Shown here: piece after piece, positions 34,801-46,131 of the stretch | How the letters are laid out: every line of letters starts with the position of its first letter | Position numbering within the stretch: position 1 is the stretch's first letter | Assembly: GCA_954871525.1 (NCBI GenBank) | Contig: OX940865.1 | Location: 2,170,001-2,234,000, forward strand | Direction: 5' to 3' | Origin: Parietaria judaica | Taxonomy: Eukaryota; Streptophyta; Magnoliopsida; Rosales; Urticaceae | DNA: 64,000 bases | Position numbers and translations under genes: made by a program | The notes under the pieces: model-generated | What the model saw: the letters and a program-made list of their open reading frames with translations, nothing else | Database searches by the model: none | Told to the model about the DNA's origin: nothing

Positions 34801-37800
34801 TCTAACGTCGACAAAACCGCTCACGATCTATTGGCTTCGCAGATCACACTCAAGAACATGTACTTTGATTTTTAATTTTTTAATTTTTAATTATGGCTGC
34901 TATATTCCTTTTGGGTTCTAAGCAATAATATGATTATCGGGTTTTCGGTTAAGTAAATGCATCTCTTATGTTTTTATCTTTTCCATACATTAATTTTAGG
35001 TTGTGGTAAAGATTGGTGCTTGATGTGTGAACTAGAGCAACACGTGACGATGCTGAGAGATATTGGTGGCCCTCTTTCAGCTAGTAGAATTCTTCTGCAT
35101 ATGCGCAGTATTAACTGCCATATCGGTGACGGAAGTCAGGAAGATGCTCACGAGTTTTTGAGGTGAGGAATTTTTTAGTGCTTTTTTATTGGAAATTTGA
35201 GATTGTAAGTTTCTCTAAATGACACGAAAAACCCTACGTTTATAAAGAGCAATCGATAGAGAGAAGATGAATTGATTGAGAGCGGTTTCTGGCTGATCTT
35301 TCTGAATTAAATTACGTTTCGATAGACAAAAATGATAGGACCAAGTATAACAGAATCTATTCTCCCAAAATTAAGTAAATTTACTAGTTTTTTGTTTTGG
35401 TCCCGAGCCCCATGGGTCTACCCTAAAACCCTAGAGAGAAACTAAGCTAATTTACCAAACTATCTGCAAGACCAATATTTGTTACTAATTGAATAAAATC
35501 TTATATTTATGTATTAGGTTATTAGGGGCTCTTTGGGTTATTTAAGTTATAAGTAATTATGTGCGTTTTTCGTAGTTTTCAATAAGTAGGGATTAGGGTT
35601 GTTAGAGGCCTATCACGAGAGAAGATGGCACGTGAGTTTTGGCGAATTGTCTCTTGTGTCTTTAGGGAGACCTCAGGTAGTTTTCTCGTAAGAATGGCCG
35701 TTAAGTTTGTGACTCGATTCTATTTATTCAATAAAATAATCAGTGATCGTCTCTTCGGTGAATTCCCGTTGATTCATGTTTGATTATTTGCTCGGGTCCA
35801 GTAACTCTCTTATTGAATAGAAGAAAGAGACGTAATTGACATTTATAGGAATAGAACACTCATGAGTTGACTTTCTTCATTCAGGCTTCTTGTTGCGTCG
35901 ATGCAAGCAATATGCTTGGAGGGACTAGGAGGAGAAAATAAGGTTGATGTCAGATTACAAGAGACGACGTTCATCCAACATACTTTTGGGGGATATATGA
36001 GATCAAAGGTATATTTATTCTTCAACTTAACCGTTTCTGGTTTCTGTTTACCGTTTAGGTGTTGACAAAGAAGCTGGTTCTATCCAAACAAACAGGTCCA
36101 ATGTTTGAGATGCCATCACGAGTCGGAGAGATATGAAAATATTATGGATCTTACGTTAGAGATATATGGTTGGGTCGAATCGCTTGAAGATGCATTGACA
36201 CAGTTCACCACTCCAGAAGATTTGGACGGAGAAAATATGTACAGATGTGGAAGGTTAGATAATTTAATTTAATTAAAATAATTAGCTTTCATCTCTAAGC
36301 TCTAATGACTCATATAGCCCTCGTTTTTATTCCTTTTGGAAAGGTGTGCTTCCTATGTTCGAGCAAGAAAGCAATTGAGCATACACGAGGCTCCAAATAT
36401 CCTCACAATCGTCTTAAAGCGATTTCAGGTAATATCGCTAAAGCTATCGGATATAGCTTTCAAAGGACTATTGAGCTACATTTTGTTTCCCGAAAACATG
36501 CCAATTAATTATATGTAACAATTAGAATAAGATTCTGTTTTTCATTCAGCTCACAAATAGCGACTGTGTTTTGCATACTATTCAATAACATATCGTCTTA
36601 ATTAGGAATATGATAGAACCAGGCACGGGCAACGGAAATGAAATGTAAAGAACACACAAGCCAACGTTGTCCACTAAAGGGATAAATACCCAACACTATT
36701 CAGTCAACGAAAAACTAAGAGCATTCCTTCAACAACTCGGACAAGGCTCTCCAAAATAATATCTTGGGTCAAACCGATAAAACGAAACATAACCACAGCA
36801 CAAAGTCCTAGACGTTACTAAATAGGAGAGAAATTAGGGTTTCCTAATCTTCTCCTTATTGCTACTTACCAATATTAACCCACTAATATTTAAACATAAA
36901 TAACATAATAATTCAATTTCAAATATATATAAAACTATACTTTAGTGAGTCAATTGCTGTTCTCATTCGTGGATGTATTTTGTTTTTAAATATAGGAAGG
37001 AAGATACGGAAAAATTAACAAGTGCATAACATTCCCCGACATGCTCGATATGATTCCGTACATGACCGGAGCCGGGGACGTTCCGCCTTTATACTTGCTG
37101 TACGCCGTTGTGGTTCACTTGGATACACTCAACGCGTCGTTCTCCGGTCATTACGTATCATATGTCAAAGACTTGCAAGGAAACTGGTTCAGGATAGATG
37201 ACACCGAGGTTAATATATCATTAGTTTTTTCCAATGAATTATTCAAATAATTATCGAACTCGTTGAAGATTGATCGATATTACGTTTTGATGGCTAACCG
37301 TACTATATCAACAGGTGCAGCCGGTTCTGATGAGCCAGGTTATGTCGGAAGGAGCCTATATATTGTTTTATATGAGGTTAGTTATAGAATTAGTATTGGT
37401 ATTCTTTTATTTAGTTTATGTCTGCTATTTATTTCAAGGAATTTCTCTTTTATATATCCCCTCTATTTTCAATTTTCGCAAAAATATACCCTTTATTTTT
37501 AAAAACAGAAAATATACCTCAAAGTGTTTCTTTAGTTTCCTTTTTTAAACCCTCCAATCATTTTAGTTTTCAAAAATCCAAAAATTACCCTTTACTTATA
37601 ATCTTAGACTTCTGCTTTTAAGTATACCCTCTACTTCTATTTTTGACAAAAATATGCCATCTATTATGTAAAAAGTCAAAATATTACTAATCGGTAATTT
37701 CAAGTGTTTTATATTATTACATTAATTTGAAATTAGAAAACAAATGGTAGTATTGTCAAATTACACTTAAAGGGTATATTTATTTTGGCTTTTATTATAT

Positions 37801-38525
37801 AATAGAAGGTATTATTTGCAAAAAAATAAATATAGAGGGTTTAAAAATCAAATTTCCCTTTATTTTATTGCATAGATATGAAAGCATTATCTATTTATCT
37901 GTAATTTCTATATTAGAATCAAATCCAATGAGGACACCATTAGATTCTATTTAGTTCATTCAGTTGTCAACGTATTAAGCGGAATGTAATTTTCGTTTTT
38001 CATTAAGCAATAAGAAATATAGTCTCTCATCTTCCATTAAAGAAAAGAAAATCTACTTCTCCAATTAGGTCTTGCCCACGACCCCAACAAGCATTTTCCG
38101 GGCGATCGGTCCCGCCTCAATTATTGGAACCGGCACATCAAATGACCCCAAAGCCCCCGAGACAAGGACAAAGCAAACCTTCCGGTATTCACCGGAGCGC
38201 AAATCGGAATTCCATTCCGGTGATGGAAACGTTCTCCGACGCCACATCAAGCGATTGGTCTCTCTTCACGAGCTCGGATGATGCTTCTTTCACGACTGAG
38301 AGCACGAGAGACTCGTTTAGCACCACAGATTACACTGACAACGGTAATGTGGACCCAGTCTCGTCGTTATTTAACTCGATATATGCGCCGGAGTATTCCC
38401 GGAGACCCGCTTCTGGAAGAAACATGGCGGTGCAAACGAGGTTTTTCTCGCCGGAGAAGGGTCATATTTTGGACTCGTATTTGGCGGAAGGACATGGGAG
38501 CGGCTCCCCGGCGGTGTTGTTGTGA
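31876..38525 (+). CDS. UBP15: UBP15-like ubiquitin-specific protease (MYND finger, USP domain), 13 coding exons
   Basis: This USP-type deubiquitinase removes ubiquitin from proteins. Exons that join in phase: 31876-32180, 32988-33393, 33819-34239, 34371-34507, 34591-34679, 34774-34859, 35000-35162, 35885-36008, 36096-36253, 36344-36428, 36996-37208, 37315-37376 and 38069-38525, giving 901 residues and a TGA stop. The N terminus [10 protein letters not shown] followed by a hydrophobic segment ([18 protein letters not shown]) suggests a membrane anchor. A MYND zinc finger spans exons 1-2 (CARC, CAKC, YCSGKC, HKQEC). The USP catalytic Cys is in NSCYANA (exon 6). The His of GHYVSYV and the Asp of RIDD are in exon 11; CLRC and YRCGRC zinc pairs are in exons 8-10. 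The start sequence and the C-terminal [31 protein letters not shown] fragment pattern fit Arabidopsis UBP15 rather than UBP16. All catalytic residues are present, so it looks functional. Confidence 0.93.
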
Positions 38526-39262
38526 TTGAGGATGTTGATAGGAAATTTCTACTAATTGGAAATATGTGATTTAGTAGGTAGTAGAAGAGGAGTGCCCCAA
38601 TATTTTTGGTTTTTCTGTCATTTCACAGTGTCTTATTGATTGGGGCACTTGTGCTTCAAGAAAATGAATATTCTTGTAAGCTTTTGCATTATTTATCAAC
38701 AACTAGTTGTAAAGCATTTTGTTATCAACAACTAGTTAGTTTTTAACCAGGAACATTTTATGAAGAAAGTCCCTTTCTCAAAACTTACACTTTTTACTTT
38801 TTAAATTATGTATTTTAGGTTAGGCAGTAGATCTAGAACCAATCAAGGCTAATGTTTTTACGAGATGTTTTTGGCAAAAGTACCCAAACTAGATCTACGG
38901 GACAACGTGTTTCATTGTTTCTAGCATCTTATAGTGGCCATTAAAATCTCAAGTTATTTGGGAGTGACATGACATTCTAATTGACGGTAATAGATTCGCG
39001 TCGGCGTAGCAACGTGTTTTGGTGGCAGCCCAAAAGGAGCGGTGGGCTATAGACGGGCCAAATTGACGTGGGCTTTAAATCGTAGCGAGGCGTCGTCAAT
39101 TCATCTTTTAACATACCGTAGAAAAATCAAGTATTTGTAATTTTTTGTTTTCAATATTTTAGCATTTATTAACTTTGGGATCTGGGTCACACTATCTATA
39201 AATTTGGTCCGGTTAGAAAACTGGATCTTCTTCCAGAAAGGCCGGGTGACAAAACACGAAGA
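38526..39262 (+). other. UBP15 3' flank and promoter-like spacer
   Basis: The first part should hold the UBP15 3' UTR. Near 39010-39090 several GGGCC/TGGGCT site-II-like motifs occur, a pattern common in plant promoters of growth-related genes. They precede the coding fragment at 39263. No other feature is seen. Confidence 0.45.
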
Positions 39263-39560
39263 TGCATCGCAAACCTCTTTCCGGATCTACCCCGTAATGG
39301 AATCTAAACACCTCTACTGAAGACGAAGATGAAGCCGCCATCGAGTTTCTCCGCTCCATCTACAACAAATGTCGACACTCTCCGCAACGAAATCTTAGCG
39401 GAATCTCCCTATCGCAAGCTCGAGAAGCCCTCGTATTCTCCGTCAGGGCCGCGGGAGAAGTTGCAGCGAGGCAACAAGAGAAAGAGATGGAAATTGAAAC
39501 TGACAAGGGATATTTTTCTACGCGTTTGCATGATTATCAAAAACTAGTTGTAAATTCACT
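39263..39560 (+). pseudogene. Unrecognised coding fragment
   Basis: After an ATG at 39263 (MHRKPLSGSTP) the frame meets TAA at 39296-39298. It then stays open across an acidic-to-helical stretch with STEDEDEAAIEFLRSIY, SLSQAREALVFSVRAAGEVA and ARQQEKEMEIE segments, up to a TAA microsatellite at about 39574. The composition looks like real protein-coding DNA and a promoter-like block lies upstream. I do not recognise the family. It may be the 5' exon of a truncated gene; the stop suggests it is broken. Confidence 0.45.
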
Positions 39561-39573
39561 AGATAAATACGGT

Positions 39574-39605
<32 letters not shown>
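39574..39605. repeat. (TAA)n microsatellite
   Basis: About ten TAA units in a row, between the coding fragment and the 3' end of the SOUL gene. Confidence 0.95.
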
Positions 39606-39718
39606 TAACGATGTCTTTTACTTTTACTTGGAGAAATACCAAAAACAGGTATTCGCTCTTTTTATTTGACAGCAATAAACATAAGACTGATCGTCCTCGA
39701 GACATTATTATATCATCG

Positions 39719-40645
39719 TCACTCTTCCAAGTCAAACAGCATCCAAATCTCGTTGACTCTGTGGTCAAACTCGAACGGCGAGTTATACTGCGCCACTATG
39801 TAGGCTGGGGCCCGGTCGGAGGCGCGGCCCTTGGCGACAGCGTCGGACCAGGGCGTGCCCGCAAGGCTGGCCTGCAGCGCCGCTGCTTCCTCCCCGACCT
39901 CATAGTCCGACACGAACCCCCCAAACTGCCTCACCGCCACGTGTGTCGGGCCCCACGTGCGCACGTGCAAGCCCTTGGCCGGCGGCGGGTCGGCCTGGTT
40001 CTTCTTTGGCACGTAGAAGCTCACAGAGAATGAGGACTTGCAGAACGGCCCGTCGCTCGGGGACACCTCGGTGAGCACCGGCGCCGTCATCTCGATCTTC
40101 TCCGAGTATTTGTTCTTGCCTTGGATGTAGTCGAACAGCCTGAGGCAAGGAACATGTTACAGTATAATTCAGCTTTTCTTAACATTTTCTATATTAAATT
40201 GAATATATATAATACAGTTATAATAAGTTTATGTCTTCATGACAACTTGTATACTTGAATAAGTTTCGGTAGTTTTGCCATGATTACAGAACTATTGTAG
40301 TTGAAGAACAGCTGGTTAGTTCAAAAAATTCACACAAAATTGAATAAACAAATTAAATGAAAAAATAAGAAATGAAAGCGAGAGCACTGACTGTAAGAAG
40401 CCAGTTCTGGTGGCTTCAACCAAAGAGATGTCTTGAATGTTGGAGATTGTGGCCCACATCGACGAGTTGTATCGCCGGATCTCGAAGCCGTCGCCGGTGA
40501 AGACTGGCTCGAATGCCGGACATTCAATGCGGCTGCATGAGGGCGGGAAAGTGGCGAGGCTGGGAGGCTTATCGGAGGGCCAAACGCCGGACCCGAGGCC
40601 GGAGAGAAGGCTGAGAAGAAAGGAGAGCTTGAACATGTCGCCCAT
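39719..40645 (-). CDS. SOUL heme-binding family protein, two exons
   Basis: SOUL/HEBP proteins bind heme and tetrapyrroles; in plants they are small and often secreted or plastidial. Exon 1 is 40392-40645 and exon 2 is 39719-40139. The intron starts GTCAGT and ends CCTCAG; the joined frame is 224 codons ending in TGA. The N terminus has a hydrophobic signal-like segment (FKLSFLLSLLSGLGS). The fold follows with CPAFEPVFTGDGFEIRRY, FDYIQGKN, IEMTAPVLTE, FYVPKKNQADPPPA, VAVRQFGGFVSD and PFEFDHRVNEIW. These are the usual conserved blocks and the length is normal. The downstream Met (MFKLS) could also be the start. Exon 2 is much more GC-rich than its surroundings. It converges with UBP15, the two 3' ends being about 1.2 kb apart. 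Confidence 0.93.
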
Positions 40646-40911
40646 TGATGTGGTCAGGTCAGCGTTTCTTTGTTGGTTGGTTGGTTTTAGTTTTGAGAGG
40701 ATTTAATGCGTTGCGTTTTGTGGTCCACTCGTTGTGTTTTCTGGATATTCCAGTTCTGTGGAACGTACTTCACCAACACACCTTGGATTGGATATCAGTG
40801 AATTTAGTTGCTCCCAAGTCCGGGTTGGCCCAAAAATTACCCAGGTTTTCGGAAGAAAAAAATTGGGGGCCGTTATAAGTTGGAACACTTTCAAATTTAC
40901 CCACCGTAGCG
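40646..40911. other. SOUL 5' flank
   Basis: Should contain the promoter of the SOUL gene (- strand). No clear TATA box was found. 40855-40900 (CCGTTATAAGTT and so on) resembles the outer part of the Mutator-like inverted repeat at 44353. Confidence 0.4.
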
Positions 40912-41415
40912 GATTCTGTTGAGGGCGTTTCGTACTCTCACCAATCAAAAGGATTACTCATTGTTTTTTAAGAAAAGAGATCGGTTTCTTCCGTTTATTA
41001 GCTAAGAACGCTCAAAGAAATGACGATGCGAAGATGTATGTGTATTTCCTTCTTGATTCTTCCTGATTACAAGCATTTCTCTCTTCTTCCATATCTCTCC
41101 CTCCTATCAGAATCCCCCTACTTTCATCCAAAATGAATGTATATATAGGCATTACAAGCATGGTACCTACCTCATGAGTGAGGTACAACCAAAAGTATGA
41201 GTTATGACCCTAAAAAGTAAACTATGGCCAAGGGTCTGGCCTAAAATTACCTAATCCATCCCATCAAAGCAAGATTACTTGCTTGCTTTATGGTATGGGC
41301 TAAAGCTACTTAACCCATCCCATCAAAGCAAGCACATTTGCTTGCTTTATGGTGTAAGGACAAATACATAGGTAACTGTGCCGGAATAAAGGGATTGACC
41401 AAGCTGACCTCAACT

Positions 41416-42120
41416 ATTTTATGGTGTAAGGACAAATATTTTATCAAGTATTTGTAAGGACAAATATCTTATCAAGTATTTGTAAATGCTTGGTAAAATA
41501 AGATACGACTTCCGTTGACGGTCTTCAACTACTGAGATGAAGGTGATGACATGAACTTTGTCCGACAAAACAGTGGCGACGAGCTTCGGTCGACGAAGCT
41601 GTGGTGACGAGCTTCGGTCGACGAGCTATCTTCGGTGATGGCGTCTCCGTTTAATGATCTCCATTTGGCGTCGGGCTATCTTCGGTGATGGTGTCTCCGT
41701 TAATGATCTCCACTTGGCGTCAGGCTTTCTTTGGTGGCGAAGGGCTTTCTTCAGCGATGGTAGGCTCTCTTTGGTGATGGACATCAAATGGAATGCGTCA
41801 ACGAAGCGACTATATTCGGTTATCAATTTGCCAACATCTATAAATCTTGCCTCGAGTGTCCGATATAGGCAAATGACCTGTCGAATCAAAGCTTGTGAAG
41901 TAAACTTCAAGAAAAGTTAAAAGCCATGCTAAAATAATAAACATCGAGGTAGATATTGGCCAAGGAGCAACGGGCCGCAGGGAATCGTCAACAAAGCGAT
42001 CATCTTCGGCGGAAATTCTTTCGAGGTCTGTAACTACCTCCTTGAGTGTCCGCTATATGCGAATGACCTGTCAAATCCAAGCTCGGGACAGTGGCTAAGC
42101 ATCCACGCAACCTGTTTCTA
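41416..42120. repeat. Short repeats in the left interior of the LARD-like element
   Basis: At 41575-41790 GACGAGCTTCGGTCGACGA and TCTTCGGTGATGG-type units recur. A related motif (CTATCTTCGGTGATGG, TGTCTCCGTT, ATGATCTCCA) is duplicated with a spacing of about 56 bp. The segment next to the left LTR repeats TGTAAGGACAAAT. Confidence 0.7.
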
Positions 42121-43700
42121 CATATTCCTCATATTACTCGTCAACAAAGCGATAGGTGATGCTTGTTTGGAAAAAGCGACGATGAGAGTTAGCTCCTCCG
42201 ATGAATTTGGACCGGCGAAATCAATTAATTTTAATGTGTGACCAAGTGGTCGGCTTGACTGAGCTCGTATTGGATTAATATGTATATATGTCCTCCTCCC
42301 TTTTTTTTTGGTGGGAGGTTGCCGATAGTTGTGTAGGCGTCGAGCCTCGGCGTTTCTTCGGTAAAGTTGTTTAGGCATTGCGCCACAGCGTTGCACCGAT
42401 GATTTGGTTTAGGCATTGCGCCACGGTATTGCACCAGTGTTAGTTTAGGCATTACGTCACGGCATTGCACGCGGTATTTGTTTAGGCATTACGCCACGAC
42501 ATTGCACCCGGTGTTGGTTTAGGCATTAGGCCACGACATTGCACCTGGTGTTGGCGGGTGGTACTGGGCTTTGCCGGGACCTCCGGTTAGTTTCCTGTAC
42601 CCCCTAGTGGCTTTGAGCCTCGGCGTTTCGCCGGTAAAGTTGTTTAGGCATTGCGCTACGGCGTTGCACCGATGATTTTGTTTAGGCATTGCGCCACGGT
42701 ATTGCACCGGTGTTAGTTTAGGCATGACGCCACGGCATCGCACCCTGTGTTAGTTTAGGCATTACCTGTCAAACCGAAGCTCCATAAATAATCTTCAAGA
42801 AATATTATTGAACATAAGATAAAATTAAGCAGAAAAAAAAAATGACCCGAGGAGCAAAGAACGACAAGGAAGCGTTGACGAAGTCATCATCTTTGAGGAC
42901 CAAATTTCTGACGCCCATAACTCTCACCTCGAGCGTCTTATCTGAGAAAATGACCTATCAAATCGAAGCTCAAGACGTTAGCTTCAATAAGAGATAAAAT
43001 TCACTTCGAAAGGAGGAAAGTTGACGGAGATATGGTCCGTCGTGTGTCGAGCGTCGGGGGGGTCGTTTACGAAGACATCATCTTCGGCGACCTAACTTCC
43101 GACGTCCATAACCCTCGCCTCAAGCGTCCGATATGGGAAAATGACCTATCCAATCGAAGCTCAAGACGTTAGCTTCGATAAGAAATAAAAATTACTTCGA
43201 AAAGAGAAAAATCGACGGAGATATGGTGCGTCGCATGTCAAGCGTCCGGGAGTCGTTGATCATCGAGGTCGACCGTCGTCCGTTGACAGTCGAGCATCGA
43301 GCGTTGACCAGTGACCGTCAAGCATCGACCGTTAACCATCGAGTGTCGACTGTCGAGCGTTGACCGTTGACCTTCAAGTGTCGACCGTCAAGCGTTGACC
43401 GAGGACCGTCGAGCGTCGACCAATCTTCCGACATTCATAAGTCCCGCCTCAAGCGTCCGATCTGGGCAAATGACCTATCAAATCAAAGATCAAGACGTTA
43501 GCTTTGAGGAAAGCTGAAACTCTCATCAAAAGAATACAAAGCAATAGAGATATGATCCGTCGCGTGATGAGTGTCGGGTAGTCGTCGGCAAAACCATCAT
43601 CTTCAGCGAACGATTCTTCCGACGTCCATAACTTTCGCCTCAAGTGTCCAATTTGAGAAAATGACCTATCAAATCAAAGCTCAAGACGAGGCCTTCAAGA
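41861..43700. repeat. Seven dispersed copies of a ~50-bp motif in the LARD-like element
   Basis: GTCCGAT-type starts followed by AAATGACCT(A/G)TCAAATC and AAGCTCAAGACGTTAGCTTC recur near 41861, 42048, 42765, 42931, 43123, 43455 and 43648. The later copies are about 190 bp apart apart from the gap at 43230-43430, which is filled by GTCGACCGTCGAGCGTTGACC-like short repeats. Confidence 0.8.
42369..42790. repeat. 37-bp tandem repeat, nine copies in two blocks
   Basis: Units opening GTTTAGGCATT and containing CACGGCATTGCACC start at 42369, 42407, 42443, 42480 and 42517, then at 42642, 42680, 42716 and 42753. Spacing is 36-38 bp. The two blocks are themselves a larger duplication, each preceded by GAGCCTCGGCGTTTC and GGTAAAGTT. 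Confidence 0.92.
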
Positions 43701-44635
43701 AAACGCAAGAAAATTGCAGCTTAATAACTCGCAGAAGGAGAAGAGATCAGTGCTCGGCGTCGCCGTCGCCGTCGTTGGCTGTCATCCTTCCAAGCGCTTA
43801 GTTGTGCGATAGAAAGAAACTGAGTCCCTCGGTGGGCGCCAAACTATTGAGGGCATTTTGTACTCTCAAAAATCACAAGGATTACTCCTTGTTTTGAAAT
43901 AAAAGGGATCGGTTTCTTCCGTTTATTAGTTAAGAACGCTGAAAGAAATGACGATGCAAAGATATATATGTATTTCCTTCTTGATTCTTCCTGATTACAA
44001 GCATTTCTCTCTTCTCCCATATCTCTCATTCCTTCTCTTAGAACCCCCCCGCCTTCCTAAAAAATGGATGTATATATAGGCATTACAAGCATGGTACATA
44101 CCCTCATGAGTGAGGTACAACAAAAAATATGACCCTAAAAAGTAAAATATGGTCTAGGGTCTGGCCTAAAGCTACCTAACTCATACCATTAAAGCAAACA
44201 AACTTGCTTGCTTTATGATATGGCCTAAAGCTACCTAACCCATCCTATCAAAGCAAGCACATTCGCTTGCTTTATGGTGTAAGGAAAAATACTTAGGTAA
44301 CTGTACCGGAATAAAGGGATTGACCAAATCCGACCTCAACAAATTCCACAAAGGGAAAATGGCGGTATAAGTTTCCAAAGTCTTTGAAAAATTGATAGTA
44401 GTTTTTTTTTTTTGTGGCGAAAGTTGCTACTCTTATTTTGTGTCTTCTGTCATGTTCATGCCTCGAACCGCATCACGTGTAACGTTTTTAAACCTACTAA
44501 AAAACCATTATTAATTAACAACAAATAAAATTATTTGTCAATTGTTTGGGGGTATTTTTGGTAAAGCATATTAGTAAACAAAAATTATTTAATCAATACA
44601 TTTCTTTATTAATTAAATCAGTTTTAACACAAAAG

Positions 44636-46113
44636 TGCTATCCGGGGGCCCGTTTTCGCAAAATAAAGTGTTCACGTATTCCTAAAAATATGAAAACACC
44701 CAAAACGACATAAAATTTGTTAAAAACGAACGCGGGACGAGCTCGGGGAAAAAACACTTCGGAAGCACTTTGGTGGGCCCCACATGCGCAGCAGCCCACC
44801 AAATGCTGCCCCACTTCGGAAGCACGTGGCAGACAAAAGACAGCCTTGGCCTTGCCACTCGCCCCACTTGCTCCCTGACACCTCGGCACCAACTTGCAGC
44901 CCCATTTTTTCCCCACGGACACGTGTCAGCAAGGGAGAGGGAGGTGCATTGCACTTCCTGCCACACAGCCCACAAAACCCGCGCGTGTGGGCGCGTGGCA
45001 GGTCCAAGTAGGCTGATTTTGGTACCAACGGATAGGTATCAATGTGGGGACCTGAACAACAATATTATTTTTCTCTGGGGTCTCCCGGAGTAATAAATAA
45101 TCGCATTTTAGTCCTCGGCCCTTCCTATAAATAGCGGCCTCATTTTCACTTCAGAACACAACTCAAAACAGTCTCGAAACCTCTTGAGCTTCGCTCCTCC
45201 CTCTCTAAACTCGCCTCCCCCTAAAATATTATACTAATATTGGGCGTCGGAGATGAATCAGGGAGAATCCCCCCTGTTTCCCTTTACCTCAGGTATTTTT
45301 TTCTCATGTCGAAAAAGAGGAAGATAGCGGAAGCCCTGGGAAATTCCTACACGATTTACGACCCTCCTGATAGGTTATGTTCCTCGTTGTGCTCGTTCTA
45401 TCTCACTCTCCATTACGCGGCAGTGCGGATAGCTCAGGGACACGGGTCTGGACCCACAATTCAGGTCGTAGAAGAAAACTTGAGGGAATTTCTCTAAGAT
45501 CCTTACCACCAAGGAGTCACTCAGAGGGGAATCCCTGGAGGATATTCTGGGACGATTGACGACCCCGCCTGTCTAAATTCTAGCTCTGAGCGGAACCCGT
45601 TCTGTCTCTTAGTCCATATCTTTGACAGATACAACGACTCTGTGGACAGTTCGTAGGACCCGTGCTAGGATTTACAGGCCGAGGGCCAAATCTCCCAGGG
45701 TCCGCTGCCTGGTGAAACACACTCTCCCTTTCGTGGAAACCCGATCTGTGAGGAACCCGAACCTGTGACCCGGGCCCTGTCCAATCCAGGCCCTGTGGAA
45801 TCAGGAGGTGCGTGACCCCGGATCGCTGGATCACGAACGGCGTACGATATGTTCTGGCCTTGGGCACTAGGAAGTCCCCTCAGAGTCCCCACCACAGAGG
45901 AGACGAAATCAGGCATTTCCAAGACAACGATTTCTACCTATGTGCTCACGTCAGCCTGACTGGGCAATCTCTAACTACAAAATCAGTCATCCAAGCAGTC
46001 AAAGCCCAACGAAAGTCAACGAAAGCCCGCCACGTCAACAAAACAACATTGGGCCAGGCCCAAATCAATAACTTGGACCTCAGCAGTGTTTGATCCAAAA
46101 AACGGCATCAACA
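44636..46113 (+). repeat. Gypsy element A 5' LTR
   Basis: GC-rich U3 (44640-45010), TATAAATAG at 45126-45134, a transcribed R/U5 region, and the end AACGGCATCAACA. The last 111 bp (46003-46113) match 49039-49149. The left end is approximate. Short open frames here are compositional. Confidence 0.7.
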
Positions 46114-46131
46114 TTTTAGCGCTAGAGGAAG
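46114..46131 (+). promoter_or_regulatory. Gypsy element A primer binding site
   Basis: TTTTAGCGCTAGAGGAAG directly follows the LTR. It resembles the TTTGGCACTAGAAGGAG site of element B at 51717. Confidence 0.7.

Larger units (their letters stand above)
40917..44341 (-). mobile_element. Non-coding LTR retrotransposon (LARD-like) with internal tandem repeats
   Basis: The LTRs of about 498 bp (40917-41415 and 43845-44341) are collinear and start/end TGTTGAGG...CCTCAACA or close variants. Flanks GATTC (40912-40916) and AATTC (44342-44346) differ at one base. Next to the right LTR, on the minus strand, TTTGGCGCCCACCGAGGG looks like a primer site, so the element probably reads leftward. The 2.4-kb interior has no gag or pol motifs and consists largely of repeats. 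It must depend on proteins from elsewhere. Confidence 0.85.

Noticed and set aside
37262..37621. Open frames at 37263-37621
   Set aside because: Apart from the 62-bp exon 37315-37376 they run into an AT-rich intron with no conserved sequence.
42369..42790. Regular 37-bp repeats resembling a CRISPR array
   Set aside because: The units follow one another directly without unique spacers, and the setting is a plant LTR element.
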